Source: Bolinopsis microptera (lineage: Eukaryota > Ctenophora > Tentaculata > Lobata > Bolinopsidae). From it: a stretch of 60,000 nucleotides of DNA. Position numbers and translations under genes: made by a program. The notes under the pieces were generated by a model. That model ran no database searches, was not told the origin of the DNA, and saw nothing but the letters and a program-made list of their open reading frames with translations. Every line of letters begins with the position of its first letter. Positions within the stretch are counted from its first letter, which is position 1. The stretch covers positions 3,555,375 to 3,615,374 of the forward strand of contig NC_087072.1 of assembly GCF_026151205.1 (NCBI RefSeq). Direction: 5' to 3'. Shown here one piece after another: positions 34,332-44,194 of this stretch.

Positions 34332-35654
34332 CTCCTGAAATAAAGTAAGTTTTTCATTGATGTGCAACTAATTGAATGTAACATGGAACAAATAATAGCA
34401 TCCAAGTAACCATTCTAAGATCAAAACATGCACACATCATCCAAAAATTTATTACGCGCAGTTACAACTGACAATGCCATTCATCTCACAATTTAAAACT
34501 TTTAGATTCAATTCAAAATAAATCTTCAAAATAATTTCAAAAAGAAAACTGTTGGTAAGGCAATTCTCCCTTAAATCAATGGATACTGCAATAAATGTAT
34601 CTTGTGAGAACAGTGAAAAATCGTTGAGCAAAGCAGTAAAAAGACATATTCACTGAGTTTCATGTTTCATTCGGATTAATGAGACAAAAGCTACATATTT
34701 TAACTGATCTACTCCATTTCAATCTTTAATATTGGTACATTTAGAAAATTAAAATATTATAATAACATGAAGTGCATGTGTGCATTGAATATGAGCAATC
34801 TACACATCAGGCCTTAATTATAAGAGGCCTTAAAGGTAAAAAGATCATGGATCTTGTAGTAAATCAAAATTTTAGTAAAGGGCACTTTCAAAAACTATGT
34901 TAACAAATCTGTCGCGGAAAAAATTTCATCTTCTAGAAGCTCTCAATTGGTGGATATACTCCATATATTGATCAAACTGTGTGACATCTACAAGTTTTTA
35001 CAATAGTAGTAGCAAGATTAGCAAAATTAAATGCTATAATAAATCCTTATCTTTTCGAAAGATTAATCTTTCGCTTAAGATTTAGCCCCTCCCTTTCTAC
35101 AATTTCAACACAATTTCAACACTAAACAATTCGTCACTTGAACATTTCAGTATGATGGAGCCCTGATCAGCTGCTAGATCGACCAAACGAAGAGAAACGA
35201 GTTCAGTAGATTGTTCTTGTACATGAGACTCATAACCAATACTTCCACTGCGCGGCTCACTCCAAAGGGGATAGGAAGGGGGTTGCAGAAGACTCTTGGA
35301 ATTTCAGACCATCCTTCCGTCAGTAGTAGGTTTTGTAAACTCTCTTGCCAAAATTATATTGGTCAACAAGTTCATCGGCTTTACTCAGTGAACGGATCAG
35401 GTGAAAAGAATATTCAAACAATATACACATAATATAGCAATGGCCAATTGGCTGACTATAAGGTCATGGCCTGAACTTTAATAGTCAAGTGATGCTAAAG
35501 CAGAGCACAAATATGTAATAAGTTAATAGATAAAAATACTGATTCAATGATTAAAATTATAGCTGTGAGTGTCAATAAATTACTGTGTCATAAAAAAAGG
35601 AACGATGTACACGTGATCTGAGATACCAATATCTCAATATCAAAAGGATAGTGT
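34332..35654. other. CNOT11 upstream region
   Basis: Contains a possible non-coding first exon of CNOT11 that could not be placed. At 35411-35441 lies one of three copies in the window of a motif including AAACAATATACACATAATAT. No gene was recognised. Confidence 0.4.
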
Positions 35655-38600
35655 CTAGAAACATTCATAGTCCATGGTGGCAGGTATCAAGTTAAACGAA
35701 GTTACACTGACTGGCAATGTATACGATTGCCGTCTCCCTCTCTCACCCCTGACCGCTATCAGGGTGCTCCTGAGGATTGAGAATCTAATCCTGGTGCGCA
35801 TGTAACACATAATAGCCGCATAGTCTTCTCCTCTCTTCTGGGATAGTTTTTCAGCGAGTCTCTTGTGGTATCTTGTGGCTTGTGGACCCCATCCGCCATT
35901 TGTTGAGTATATAAGTGGGGTAAAGGTGCCTTTTTCCACCTGGATGATTCTGTTGTTGTACTTTTTCATTTTCCTCATTTCATGAGCTTTATAGATCTGT
36001 TCCATATCTTTTTTGACATATGTGGGTGAGTTGGGGTGGGTAACACAGACATCAAAGAATGTTTGTTCAAATGTGCTCCAGAGACCTCGTGAGGATACAT
36101 CAGGTGCAGCTCTATCAGCATTGGTACCAACAATTTCTTCATTATCAAGGGGTATCAATGCTGGCTCAGTCACTACATCTCTGCATACTTCACGCTGCAG
36201 CTCTGCATTTAGATCGCGGATGTTGTTGTGTCTCATAGAAACATAGCCACCTTTCTTGCATATAAGTGTGTGATTCACATTATTTCTCTCTCCACAAGCA
36301 CAGTGAAATGGGGTGTTAGGGATCTCCCAACCATAACGCAAGTACAGAGCATCACGGAACTCAATCTTGTTCAGGGAGTAGCCAAATCTCTTCAATGGAA
36401 GTGCAGTAAGCCAACATCCTGAACCTTTCTCTTTGATGAACTGGAGAGATCTCTTTAGGTTGGGATCTCTTACACTGTCCTCTATTGATTTGCTAACCGT
36501 AAATAAGTGTTTCTCCTTGATTGCCTTGAGACTTTTTATAATGTCATTTTGAATTGACATGTTGTAATGTTCAAGGGTGTTTTGCTGGTTGATAATCAGG
36601 TCTGTGAGGTCTTTTGTGATGGTGACTGAGGCTGTGAATTCTCTATTGCAGTTTTCAACTGGGTTGGAGATACCTAGGCCACCATGTCTGACTGGCAATG
36701 CAAATATGGAGCGGTCCAAGTCTGATACGTTCTTACCCAAGATTGCTGGAATAAAATCTGTTCTGATGCAATCCTCCAATGGTTGAAACAAGTGACTTAT
36801 ACCCGGGATGGTCCTCTGAATGAACGTCCACCGGTGACAAATTCCCTTAGTATATGCAGTCAAAGCAGCTTGGGGCTCCTCAACAGCAATTGATGACAAC
36901 AGCTTGATGTCCTGACACCATTTATGGACTTTATCTGAGACATATTTGTTCTTAAAAGCTTCGCTGCCAATTGCTGCACCCAAATGGCGTTCTCCTTCAG
37001 ACTCAATTTTAATACCAGTGCCTGAGAATACTTTCTGCGCAAGATCTAGGTCCTCGCTATTCTTCACAATCAGGACGGTCTTACTGGCTTTTGGGTAATA
37101 TCCATACTTTGGTCCTTGCTCCAACAGCGTATCCCACCATATCTTAATACCTTCAATCTTTCCACCAGCACTACTGTCGTCTGCATACCAAGACTGTTTG
37201 CAAACACTGGGCTTGGAGGCTGTGGCTAGGTCATCTACTAGAGGCTTTATCCCTAACGCATAGAATGCCATTGCTGCTACATCTCCCTGAGTTGAACCTT
37301 CCTCAGACTTAAGTTGGTAGTGGTCCTCGGTAGTATTAATGATCAGGTCTGCTGGCTTTTGGTAGTGGTTCTTTAGATACTGATAGAGCGGAGGACAGAT
37401 CTCATGAACATTGTGAAGGGCTGCTTCTCTATTAAGACGATTGAACGCATTATCAGCGTCAACCTGTAGTATTGCTTCAGTGTCACTGTCTTCCCAGATC
37501 TGTCTCATTGCATGAATGGAAGCCTCTATTCCTGATTTGAGCCCTGCACAGGTCTGCAGTGGGCCAGCAGCATATTGTATATCAGTTTTGAAAGACATTA
37601 TAACTGCTTTTCCAATGATTCTGCGCAATATCTCCCCGATTCCAATTGGTCTTACACCAGGTTTCCCGTTCTTATCCTGGCCTTTATCAAGAGGGATTAA
37701 TCTGCATGCAGTGAACTCTTTCAGACAGCTATGATGGATATCTTCTCTACAAAGGCGCCTTGCAACAATTGCTATAGACTCAGCAAGTGTCACTGATGCT
37801 TTGCCAAATGATTTGCTGCAGATGATATGCTTCCACAAATCTGAGTCCGTTAGTGTTGGGCCGCCTGATCCATCCAAATATAAACAAGCCCTCTTGACAG
37901 TCTCTGCGTCAATCCTCTCAAATATCACTTCCTGAGGTGGAGGAGTACTGTGAGGGTGCAGAACAACTGGATCTGCTTTAACAGCTGGAGGGTGTTTCTC
38001 CCCAAGGACCTGTTTAATGTTTGCTGTTAGGCTGTGAACTCCTAAGGTGTCATTGGAACTGTCAACAAATTTGGTGGCTTGTTTAACTTTCCCAAGAAGC
38101 ATTAGTCGGCAGAAACTCTTCTTCCCGGATTCCTCGCTGATTTTTTGTTGCTGCACCAAGGCTTTCTGAATACTCCTGCACTCCATCATTAGATCGTCAA
38201 GTTCTCCATTTTTCCATTTAACCAAGCGCTTGGTGAGATATGTTACATGGTCTCTTGCTTTTGACTTGCTTGACGGTTTTTGCAACATGATTGGCAAGAA
38301 GATATGAACCAGTGCGAACGATAGCCTTTCCCACTTGGTAGCATCTGCAAATAGGAGGATGAGCCGAGTCAGTTCTTTTATAAAGTCGCTACCTGATTTA
38401 CCTCTGGGAACTAGGAAAAGATTCTTTCTCCATGTCACCATCTCTTGATAAACAGCTTGGACTTTCTCAGCTATCAACTCTTCACCAACCATTGAGCCCC
38501 AATTAATTTTGTTTGCTTTCACTGCTTGACAAGTATCACAAAACCATATCTCTTCATTATCCATCTCAGCGTACTCGGTTTCACTGATAAACAAACAAGG

Positions 38601-38816
38601 TGCATGGAACCATTCTTCACAGCCATCACAACCCAATGCCTTATCCGAATCCCCCACAACACTCCTACACACGGGACAGTTATAACTGATATCATTTTCC
38701 TCGTCAGGAGCATCAATGATCTGCTGGTTCTCTACATTATCCCTACATTTCTGACAAACCCACCGGATCAGGTTGGAAATCGTTTCAAGTTTATGATAGA
38801 ATAGAAGATTTACTTT
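35655..38816 (-). CDS. PHD-finger reverse transcriptase with R2-like restriction-type endonuclease (non-LTR element ORF)
   Basis: An uninterrupted frame of about 1,050 codons; no ATG precedes the conserved part, so the 5' end is probably truncated. In order: a WVCQKC pair that may be the end of a first zinc finger; a C4HC3 PHD finger (38690-38520: CPVC, GCDGC, FHAPC, WFCDTC); a linker; an RT with GVRPIGIGEILRRIIGKA, DADNAFNRLNR, STQGD and the catalytic YADD near 37185; RHLGAAIGS in the thumb; and a C-terminal C-x-C..H..C zinc motif (CACGERNNVNHTLIC) followed by RHN and PDV..FFDV. The last block is the layout of the restriction-like endonuclease in R2, CRE, NeSL and Hero LINEs. Such a protein would nick DNA and prime reverse transcription there. 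The intact frame suggests recent activity. RT identity is certain; RLE assignment is inference. Confidence 0.85.
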   Translation of the reverse strand, partial: KVNLLFYHKLETISNLIRWVCQKCRDNVENQQIIDAPDEENDISYNCPVCRSVVGDSDKALGCDGCEEWFHAPCLFISETEYAEMDNEEIWFCDTCQAVKANKINWGSMVGEELIAEKVQAVYQEMVTWRKNLFLVPRGKSGSDFIKELTRLILLFADATKWERLSFALVHIFLPIMLQKPSSKSKARDHVTYLTKRLVKWKNGELDDLMMECRSIQKALVQQQKISEESGKKSFCRLMLLGKVKQATKFVDSSNDTLGVHSLTANIKQVLGEKHPPAVKADPVVLHPHSTPPPQEVIFERIDAETVKRACLYLDGSGGPTLTDSDLWKHIICSKSFGKASVTLAESIAIVARRLCREDIHHSCLKEFTACRLIPLDKGQDKNGKPGVRPIGIGEILRRIIGKAVIMSFKTDIQYAAGPLQTCAGLKSGIEASIHAMRQIWEDSDTEAILQVDADNAFNRLNREAALHNVHEICPPLYQYLKNHYQKPADLIINTTEDHYQLKSEEGSTQGDVAAMAFYALGIKPLVDDLATASKPSVCKQSWYADDSSAGGKIEGIKIWWDTLLEQGPKYGYYPKASKTVLIVKNSEDLDLAQKVFSGTGIKIESEGERHLGAAIGSEAFKNKYVSDKVHKWCQDIKLLSSIAVEEPQAALTAYTKGICHRWTFIQRTIPGISHLFQPLEDCIRTDFIPAILGKNVSDLDRSIFALPVRHGGLGISNPVENCNREFTASVTITKDLTDLIINQQNTLEHYNMSIQNDIIKSLKAIKEKHLFTVSKSIEDSVRDPNLKRSLQFIKEKGSGCWLTALPLKRFGYSLNKIEFRDALYLRYGWEIPNTPFHCACGERNNVNHTLICKKGGYVSMRHNNIRDLNAELQREVCRDVVTEPALIPLDNEEIVGTNADRAAPDVSSRGLWSTFEQTFFDVCVTHPNSPTYVKKDMEQIYKAHEMRKMKKYNNRIIQVEKGTFTPLIYSTNGGWGPQATRYHKRLAEKLSQKRGEDYAAIMCYMRTRIRFSILRSTLIAVRGERGRRQSYTLPVSVTSFNLIPATMDYECF

Positions 38817-39972
38817 CTAGGCCATTTTTGGTGGATATACTGGAGCTTCAAGATTGATTTTATTTTTAAATCAATTTCAGTGTCAATAATGCAAGGTATC
38901 CATTGTTAGACCCCAATTATTTTTTTTTTTCATGCTGATTTAAATGCCATTAAAGCATTTGAACCAGTCAAAAAAGTTTAAATTGTATATCATTTACGGT
39001 TTTTGCGGAAAGTCGTGTTAAAGTTGATGCCGTGGTGTCAACAACTATACACACGGTGGTTGATAGTTCTGGAATTGTGACTCTGAGAGAATTAATAAAA
39101 TGTTTCAAACAGTATACACATAATGTCACAATGACCCTATTAAAAAATACCCTTGAAAATCACCCTTGGCCTTGCGGCTCCAAGTTAAAATCTAAACTGT
39201 CTATATTGACAAAGTTCTTTCTCGCCCCTGTCTCCCCGGAGAGAAATTACCGTCGTTCTTAAGATTTCGAAACGAAGGCGCTTCCTAAGACTCTGAGAGA
39301 ATTGTCTCTTAGTTAAGTGAAACATGGCCATCGATTTAGCAGGTTAGAGTGTGGTTGATGTTATTTGGTTTACCACAGACAGATAAAGGATTTCTGTTAG
39401 CTGGGGACAGTGTTAGGTTGCGATATAAATGGCGAAAACACGGTGTGTTCTGCAATCTATTAATCAGAATATAGATAGTTTTTAAGGTTGTTCACCTGAA
39501 CCATGAACGGATTGGTTATTAACAATTTTACCAATCCGGTGCATCAAGTGGGGTATGATGAAGCATATTAGAAATAAAAACTTCGTGAACATCAGAGTTC
39601 TAGTAAGCACCAAAATATACCATATATGAAAAGAAGCATGTTATATCTCCACCGAAAGCACATTCCCAAATTGCGCGCGTTGCAGTAAGTTCTTGCAAAC
39701 CTTATACTATATATCATTGATCGTAGTACAGTATAGATCTATAGTGCAGAATCAAGCAGATTGCAGAATTAATTGTAAGTTATAGACATATTTCATACGT
39801 ATCAAATTGGATGTGCTTTCGGTACGTGGAGACATAGCAGGCGCTATAGGATACAAGGATACAAGGATACAAGGATATGATACAAAAGTGATAATTATTT
39901 TATTGAATTCACAATAGTTATAATTCTGAAATAATTTAAGGTTACAAATTCTAGTTATTTACAAATGTGTAG
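38817..39972. other. 5' side of the PHD-RT element and unassigned sequence
   Basis: A second copy of the AAACAATATACACATAATAT-type motif is at 39101-39131 (diverged). GGATTGGT...ACCAATCC forms a small hairpin at about 39511-39539. Three ATACAAGG octamers lie at about 39851-39878. No gene was recognised. Confidence 0.4.
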
Positions 39973-40156
39973 GGATAAAATTACCTGAGGACCCCAGGCT
40001 ATTATGTTCATTAACATAATAATTACTGGGCCGCGCTCAGCCTGTCATTCCGCCAAATCTTTATTCGTTAAAGCCTGGGGTCCTCAGGTAACATAATAAT
40101 AACCGAATAAAGATTTGGCGGAATGACAGGCTGAGCGCGGCCCAGTAAGGATAAAA
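39973..40156. mobile_element. mini-MITE nested in an inverted copy of itself
   Basis: The outer element (39981-40148) starts TTACCTGAGGACCCCAGGCT, ends GCGCGGCCCAGTAA and is flanked by the 8-bp direct repeat GGATAAAA (39973-39980, 40149-40156). Inside it sits a 69-bp element (40023-40091), starting TTACTGGGCCGCG and ending GTCCTCAGGTAA. This is the reverse complement of the outer one apart from about 22 bp of extra central sequence in the outer copy. The inner copy has its own 8-bp duplication, CATAATAA (40015-40022, 40092-40099). Eight-base target duplications fit hAT-type transposition, although the terminal TTAC is not a classic hAT end. Confidence 0.88.
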
Positions 40157-41241
40157 TAAAAATGTTTTATAATTAAAATCATTAAAAGATTATTCAAACA
40201 ATATACACATAATATAACAATTACCCTATATAAAAATTCAATATAAATTCAATAGAAAACTAAATAAACACCCTTTAAGTAGTATAAGTAAGCCAGTTTA
40301 AAGTTGTAGGTTTACAACCTACCAGGACGCGCGCCGAGTTGGACTCGTCGACGGTCCATGGAACAGATATTTTACGAGTATCACCCGTTAAGTTTAAAGA
40401 ACTGGCTCCAAATTTATATCTAAGCCAAAATGTTTTATAATACTATTTTGAGGTGCTATATGAGAATTATATAAATCATGTCTCTGTCGGCACACATACT
40501 ATGTACTATTCATTGATTTGACACATGTGTTAAATTGTGAAGATCTTTCTAATATTGAATTTCTAGGGATTGGTGTGTCAGGTAGAACTCCGATGAACCA
40601 AATAAATTATAAATGCAAAGTAACAATGGAAGAGCTAATCTAATGAACAGGTTGCAAAAAGAATTTTTATATTTAGAAACTAACCATACTATCTTTTAGA
40701 TTTATGTCACTTATGTGTTATGATGGCTTCGGCTGAAAGTACTCATTTTATCTAGAAGATTGTAGTTTCATTGTTTCTGAAGTAGCTATCAGTTCGCCGG
40801 TGAATGTTGGGTATACTACTCTTGCAAAAAGAACTATTTGATGCGCGGCCCAGTAGTGCATCGCGCTCACAGGGAGACTCGCGCGCGCACCATTTGCAGC
40901 AGTCATCAGCAGTTAACAACAGTCAGCAGCAGTTTCTTTGCACTGTAGTCTCCCTGTGCGCTACGTAACTCATAACTGGTAATATATAACGCGCGACGAG
41001 GTTGACATCGTCAATCAAGAAAAAGCGCCGTGCATAAAAATTTGCGTGCTAGGTAACGTGCACTAAGCTTAAAGTTAAAACGGTGTCACGTCTCATTGCG
41101 TATTGTTTTAACAATTAACGGGTGATACTCGTAAAATATTTGTATCACGTCATGACCCCTATTGTCGTTTTAGCAGTTATATCTTGTATCACGTGGTGCA
41201 GCGACCCCCACGGTTGCTTCACTATAGAGTTTCGACGATAC

Positions 41242-41829
41242 AGGAAAGAAAAATTTTAGGAAAGAAAAATTTTTATTTACCACAAAACAATCAATACATA
41301 ATGTTATATTCATAAATAAATTCAAATTTCAATTTCAAACACATATACAGTACGCCGCGCACACAGCCACAATTTTTAATTGTTCAGAAATTCGTAGGTC
41401 AGCTGTAGGCGCCGCGCACAGGATCTATTTAATTGTTATCTTACAATTACATGTCGCATTTCTTAATTACTAGAGCCAAAATTTCAGAAGCAAAATAATT
41501 TAAAACATATTTCTGTCGTTCACGCAGTACAGGTCGTGAGCACTGCGATCTAATTAATAGATCGAATAATAATAATGGAGAAATTCCAAAAACCGCGCGC
41601 TCGTTATTTGTGATTAAATTGAGTGCGCGCCTCTGTGAACCGCAGTACCGCTCAAGCATGAAGTACTAAGCGGTACGCAGTTCTGCGTGAGGCGTAGACA
41701 TTTGTAGCACACGTTTCATTCAACTAATCAATTATGTGACATGTAATTATATTAAAGCAAAAAGAATATTAATTTTAGTAATAATTGACGTAAACATATG
41801 TGCTTAAATAACATTTATAATCTAGCGAG
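41242..41829 (-). repeat. 590-bp dispersed repeat, copy B
   Basis: The reverse complement of this segment matches 797-1386 with few differences: an 8-12 bp substitution near the start of the ORF-like region, short indels around CGGTTCACAG, and scattered transitions. The right boundary (CTCGCTAGA) abuts the LINE ORF1 fragment at 41830. Two near-identical copies 40 kb apart in inverted orientation point to a recently mobile family. Confidence 0.8.
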
Positions 41830-42130
41830 CTGGCTTTGCCCTTGGTGCTTCACTACTAACTTTCCAAAACCTGGTACAAACACAGCAGCCAAAATGGACC
41901 AGACTCTCCTAGATAGCGTTCACTACAGTAAGAATATACAAGTCATCTCAGACGCCATTTCAGGTGCTGTGAACCAGAGCATGCCAACCCTAGAGATTTC
42001 ATCCCTTGAGATCAGACTAAAGAAGCTCAGCGAGGAGATCTCCAACTTCCAAAGATCACGAGAGCCTGGGACCCACATCACACCAGACCCCAAGCCTGTA
42101 TCCAGGCGGGTCATACAACGTATGACAAGT
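41830..42130 (+). pseudogene. LINE ORF1 fragment: zinc-finger tail plus coiled coil
   Basis: The frame reads WLCPWCFTTNFPKPGTN, resembling the last Cys pair of a PHD-type finger. A Leu/Glu/Lys-rich predicted coiled coil follows (LEISSLEIRLKKLSEEIS), ending in a Pro-rich tail. This is the N-terminal half of an ORF1-like protein from a LINE. It lacks the first zinc ligands and any downstream RRM, and starts exactly at the edge of repeat copy B. Confidence 0.5.
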
Positions 42131-42312
42131 TATATTGGGGCGAAAGCCATGCGATACAGCCCACGAGCCGCGCTTGCACTCGTGCGTGGCGGGTATACAC
42201 CGTGAGACGGTAAAATACTTATTTCAAATATATTATATAAGATCGTCGACTCGCGATCGCGCGAGTCCAACTAAACTCGGCGCGCGTCTTGGTAGGTTAT
42301 AAACCTACAACT

Positions 42313-44194
42313 CATTGTCACATGTCATGTGTCGGTTTTCTATTTTAAATTCATCCCATCATGTATAATGGGCCTACGCGTACTACATGACGTACGCTAC
42401 TGCAAGCGTGAGACTGCGAGGGCTCTGTTCCTTATCAGAGAGGGCTCTGTAAGTGTACCGGTCCTTATCAACTATTATATGATATGCAGCGCGGAGAGCT
42501 GACAAGCCATAGATGATCATGATATAATGATACAGGATACTGATAGACCACAAGTTGACGTAGTAGTTTAAGTTAGTCTATAAAAATCTGAAAATTACAA
42601 GTAACAAAACTTCATTTCAAGATTAAAAACCGGTAAAATCTAGTTTACTGACAATATAAGATAACTAACACTTGAATATTTATAGAATAAATAAATTATA
42701 GAATTGAGAAATCAGAGGGATCGGACGAAAGACAAGTTTCAACTTTACCGACGGGATTGCTGAACCAGCAACAGGGAATTTGAAAGGACGTTAATTTACA
42801 TCCGATTTAGCTTGTAGGTTTACAACCTACCAGGACGCGCGCCGAGTTGGACTCGTCGACGGTCCTGCGACCTGTGACCATTGGTGGCAGGTACTTTTTG
42901 TCCTATTACGTCACGGCGCAGTACTGCACGCACACTACACACTGATAAAGCTTCTCTCAGATCACAGTTTAAGTTAGAGATAAAACCTAGTTAGATCATA
43001 TATCAGTTAGTGATTAACAAAGAAAACAAAATATTGAAACAACGGATTATAATATATAATGTTTATCTTTCTAAATCCCGTGCACAGTGTAACATTATGA
43101 ACTGGAATTGTCATCTTAAATTCTTTGATCGGAGCAACATCTTGAAGATTAACTCAATCTTCAAGTTCAAGCGTTCGGCATTATTGTAGAGGATTTGTAG
43201 AAGAACGTTTTGGCAGTAACTGAAAGTAATTCGTTTTAATTGATCAAAGCGGTTGAAACTCGGTTTATCAGATGGTTTGGGAGTTAAGACATGATGCATT
43301 ACTGATTTAACTACAAAAACTTGACCCACAATTATGACTGTTCACAATATTGAGCCTACAGTGTGACTGAATTGTATTTGTAAGCCATATAATTATATTC
43401 CAAAAATTCTAGTATGTCCTCACCTACTGTATGTTTTACAGTTTCAGGAGAAATAGAGTATATATTATTCCCAGCAGTACATTATCTTCCAGAAATAATA
43501 AGGGCAAGACATTCCGGGCTCCGGCACAGCAAAATGAGAGTCAGAGATTAGAGAAGAAAGAACATTCTGAGTAACTTTGTCAGACGTCAGTATAGCCGTT
43601 TTCATGTCAGAGAGATCCTTCGGCGACTATCAGTATCACACAATGGCAGGTCAGTCCATCAGTAACTGAAAATAAAACCCATTACGTCAGTGTTGCTATT
43701 AGGAGCAAATGTTTAGATACAAACTGGTGTTATCGGGAAGGTTGGTAAGATATAATCAGAACTCGGCATTTTTAGGTTATACTATTCCGGGAACATTATA
43801 TATATCGTATTTCTGTCGATAAATGGTTACATTTTTATGTACCATTTATCGACAAAAATGGGCAATTTGTGCGTGTGCATGGTAATTTTTAATTCTAAGT
43901 GGAATATGATACGCCCATGTGCAATGTGGAACCTACAGCGTGTAAAGAAATGTGTGTAAAGTATGATTATTTATAGATTACTGCAGCCTGCCGTAATAAA
44001 GTAATGACAAAGTAAGCGAACATGTACCTACATCTCGTGATAACATTTCGGTCATGAAGTTGGAATATTACATAACAACATATTATTTTAATTGCCCACT
44101 TCACTTGGAGAGAATTCAGGTACGTGTGCTAATAATTGTGTACATAATTCTGATAGGAACTTTAACGAAAATATAATACAAAATTGGTCGCAAA
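42313..44194. other. intergenic; one strong hairpin
   Basis: Includes a direct copy of the GTAGGTTtacAACCTAC-type end repeat (42811-42864) and the hairpin at 43812-43852. No coding sequence was recognised. Confidence 0.4.
43812..43852. repeat. 18/19-bp hairpin with a 4-base T loop
   Basis: TGTCGATAAATGGT...ACCATTTATCGACA, extended by TACAT/ATGTA across one unpaired T, leaves a TTTT loop. It is short and near-perfect, so the arms could fold as RNA on either strand; it may equally be a tiny MITE. Confidence 0.75.

Larger units (their letters stand above)
40305..42312. mobile_element. 2-kb composite unit with structured inverted ends
   Basis: The left end (40305-40357) and the right end (42242-42312, inverted) share a hairpin GTAGGTTtacAACCTAC followed by CGCGCGCCGAGTT and GTCGAC. 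A third, direct copy is at 42811-42864. Between the ends are an internal 25-bp inverted pair (40369-40393 / 41112-41136), a hairpin with 14-bp arms around 40865-40960, copy B of the 590-bp repeat and a LINE ORF1 fragment. It may be one large element or several nested ones. No transposase was seen and target duplications were not established. Confidence 0.5.

Noticed and set aside
34332-34367. CNOT11 start at the upstream codon (MHINEK...)
   Set aside because: The start would be TTG, and a strong TTTATTTCAG acceptor lies between it and the ATG at 34331, so these bases are intronic.
36013-38804. Several 60-92-aa frames overlapping the PHD-RT
   Set aside because: They are shadow frames of the 1,000-codon RT frame on the minus strand.
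39981-40148. Interleaved inverted repeats as a pseudoknot RNA
   Set aside because: The A-B-A'-B' order and two perfect 8-bp duplications are explained fully by one element inserted into an inverted copy of itself.
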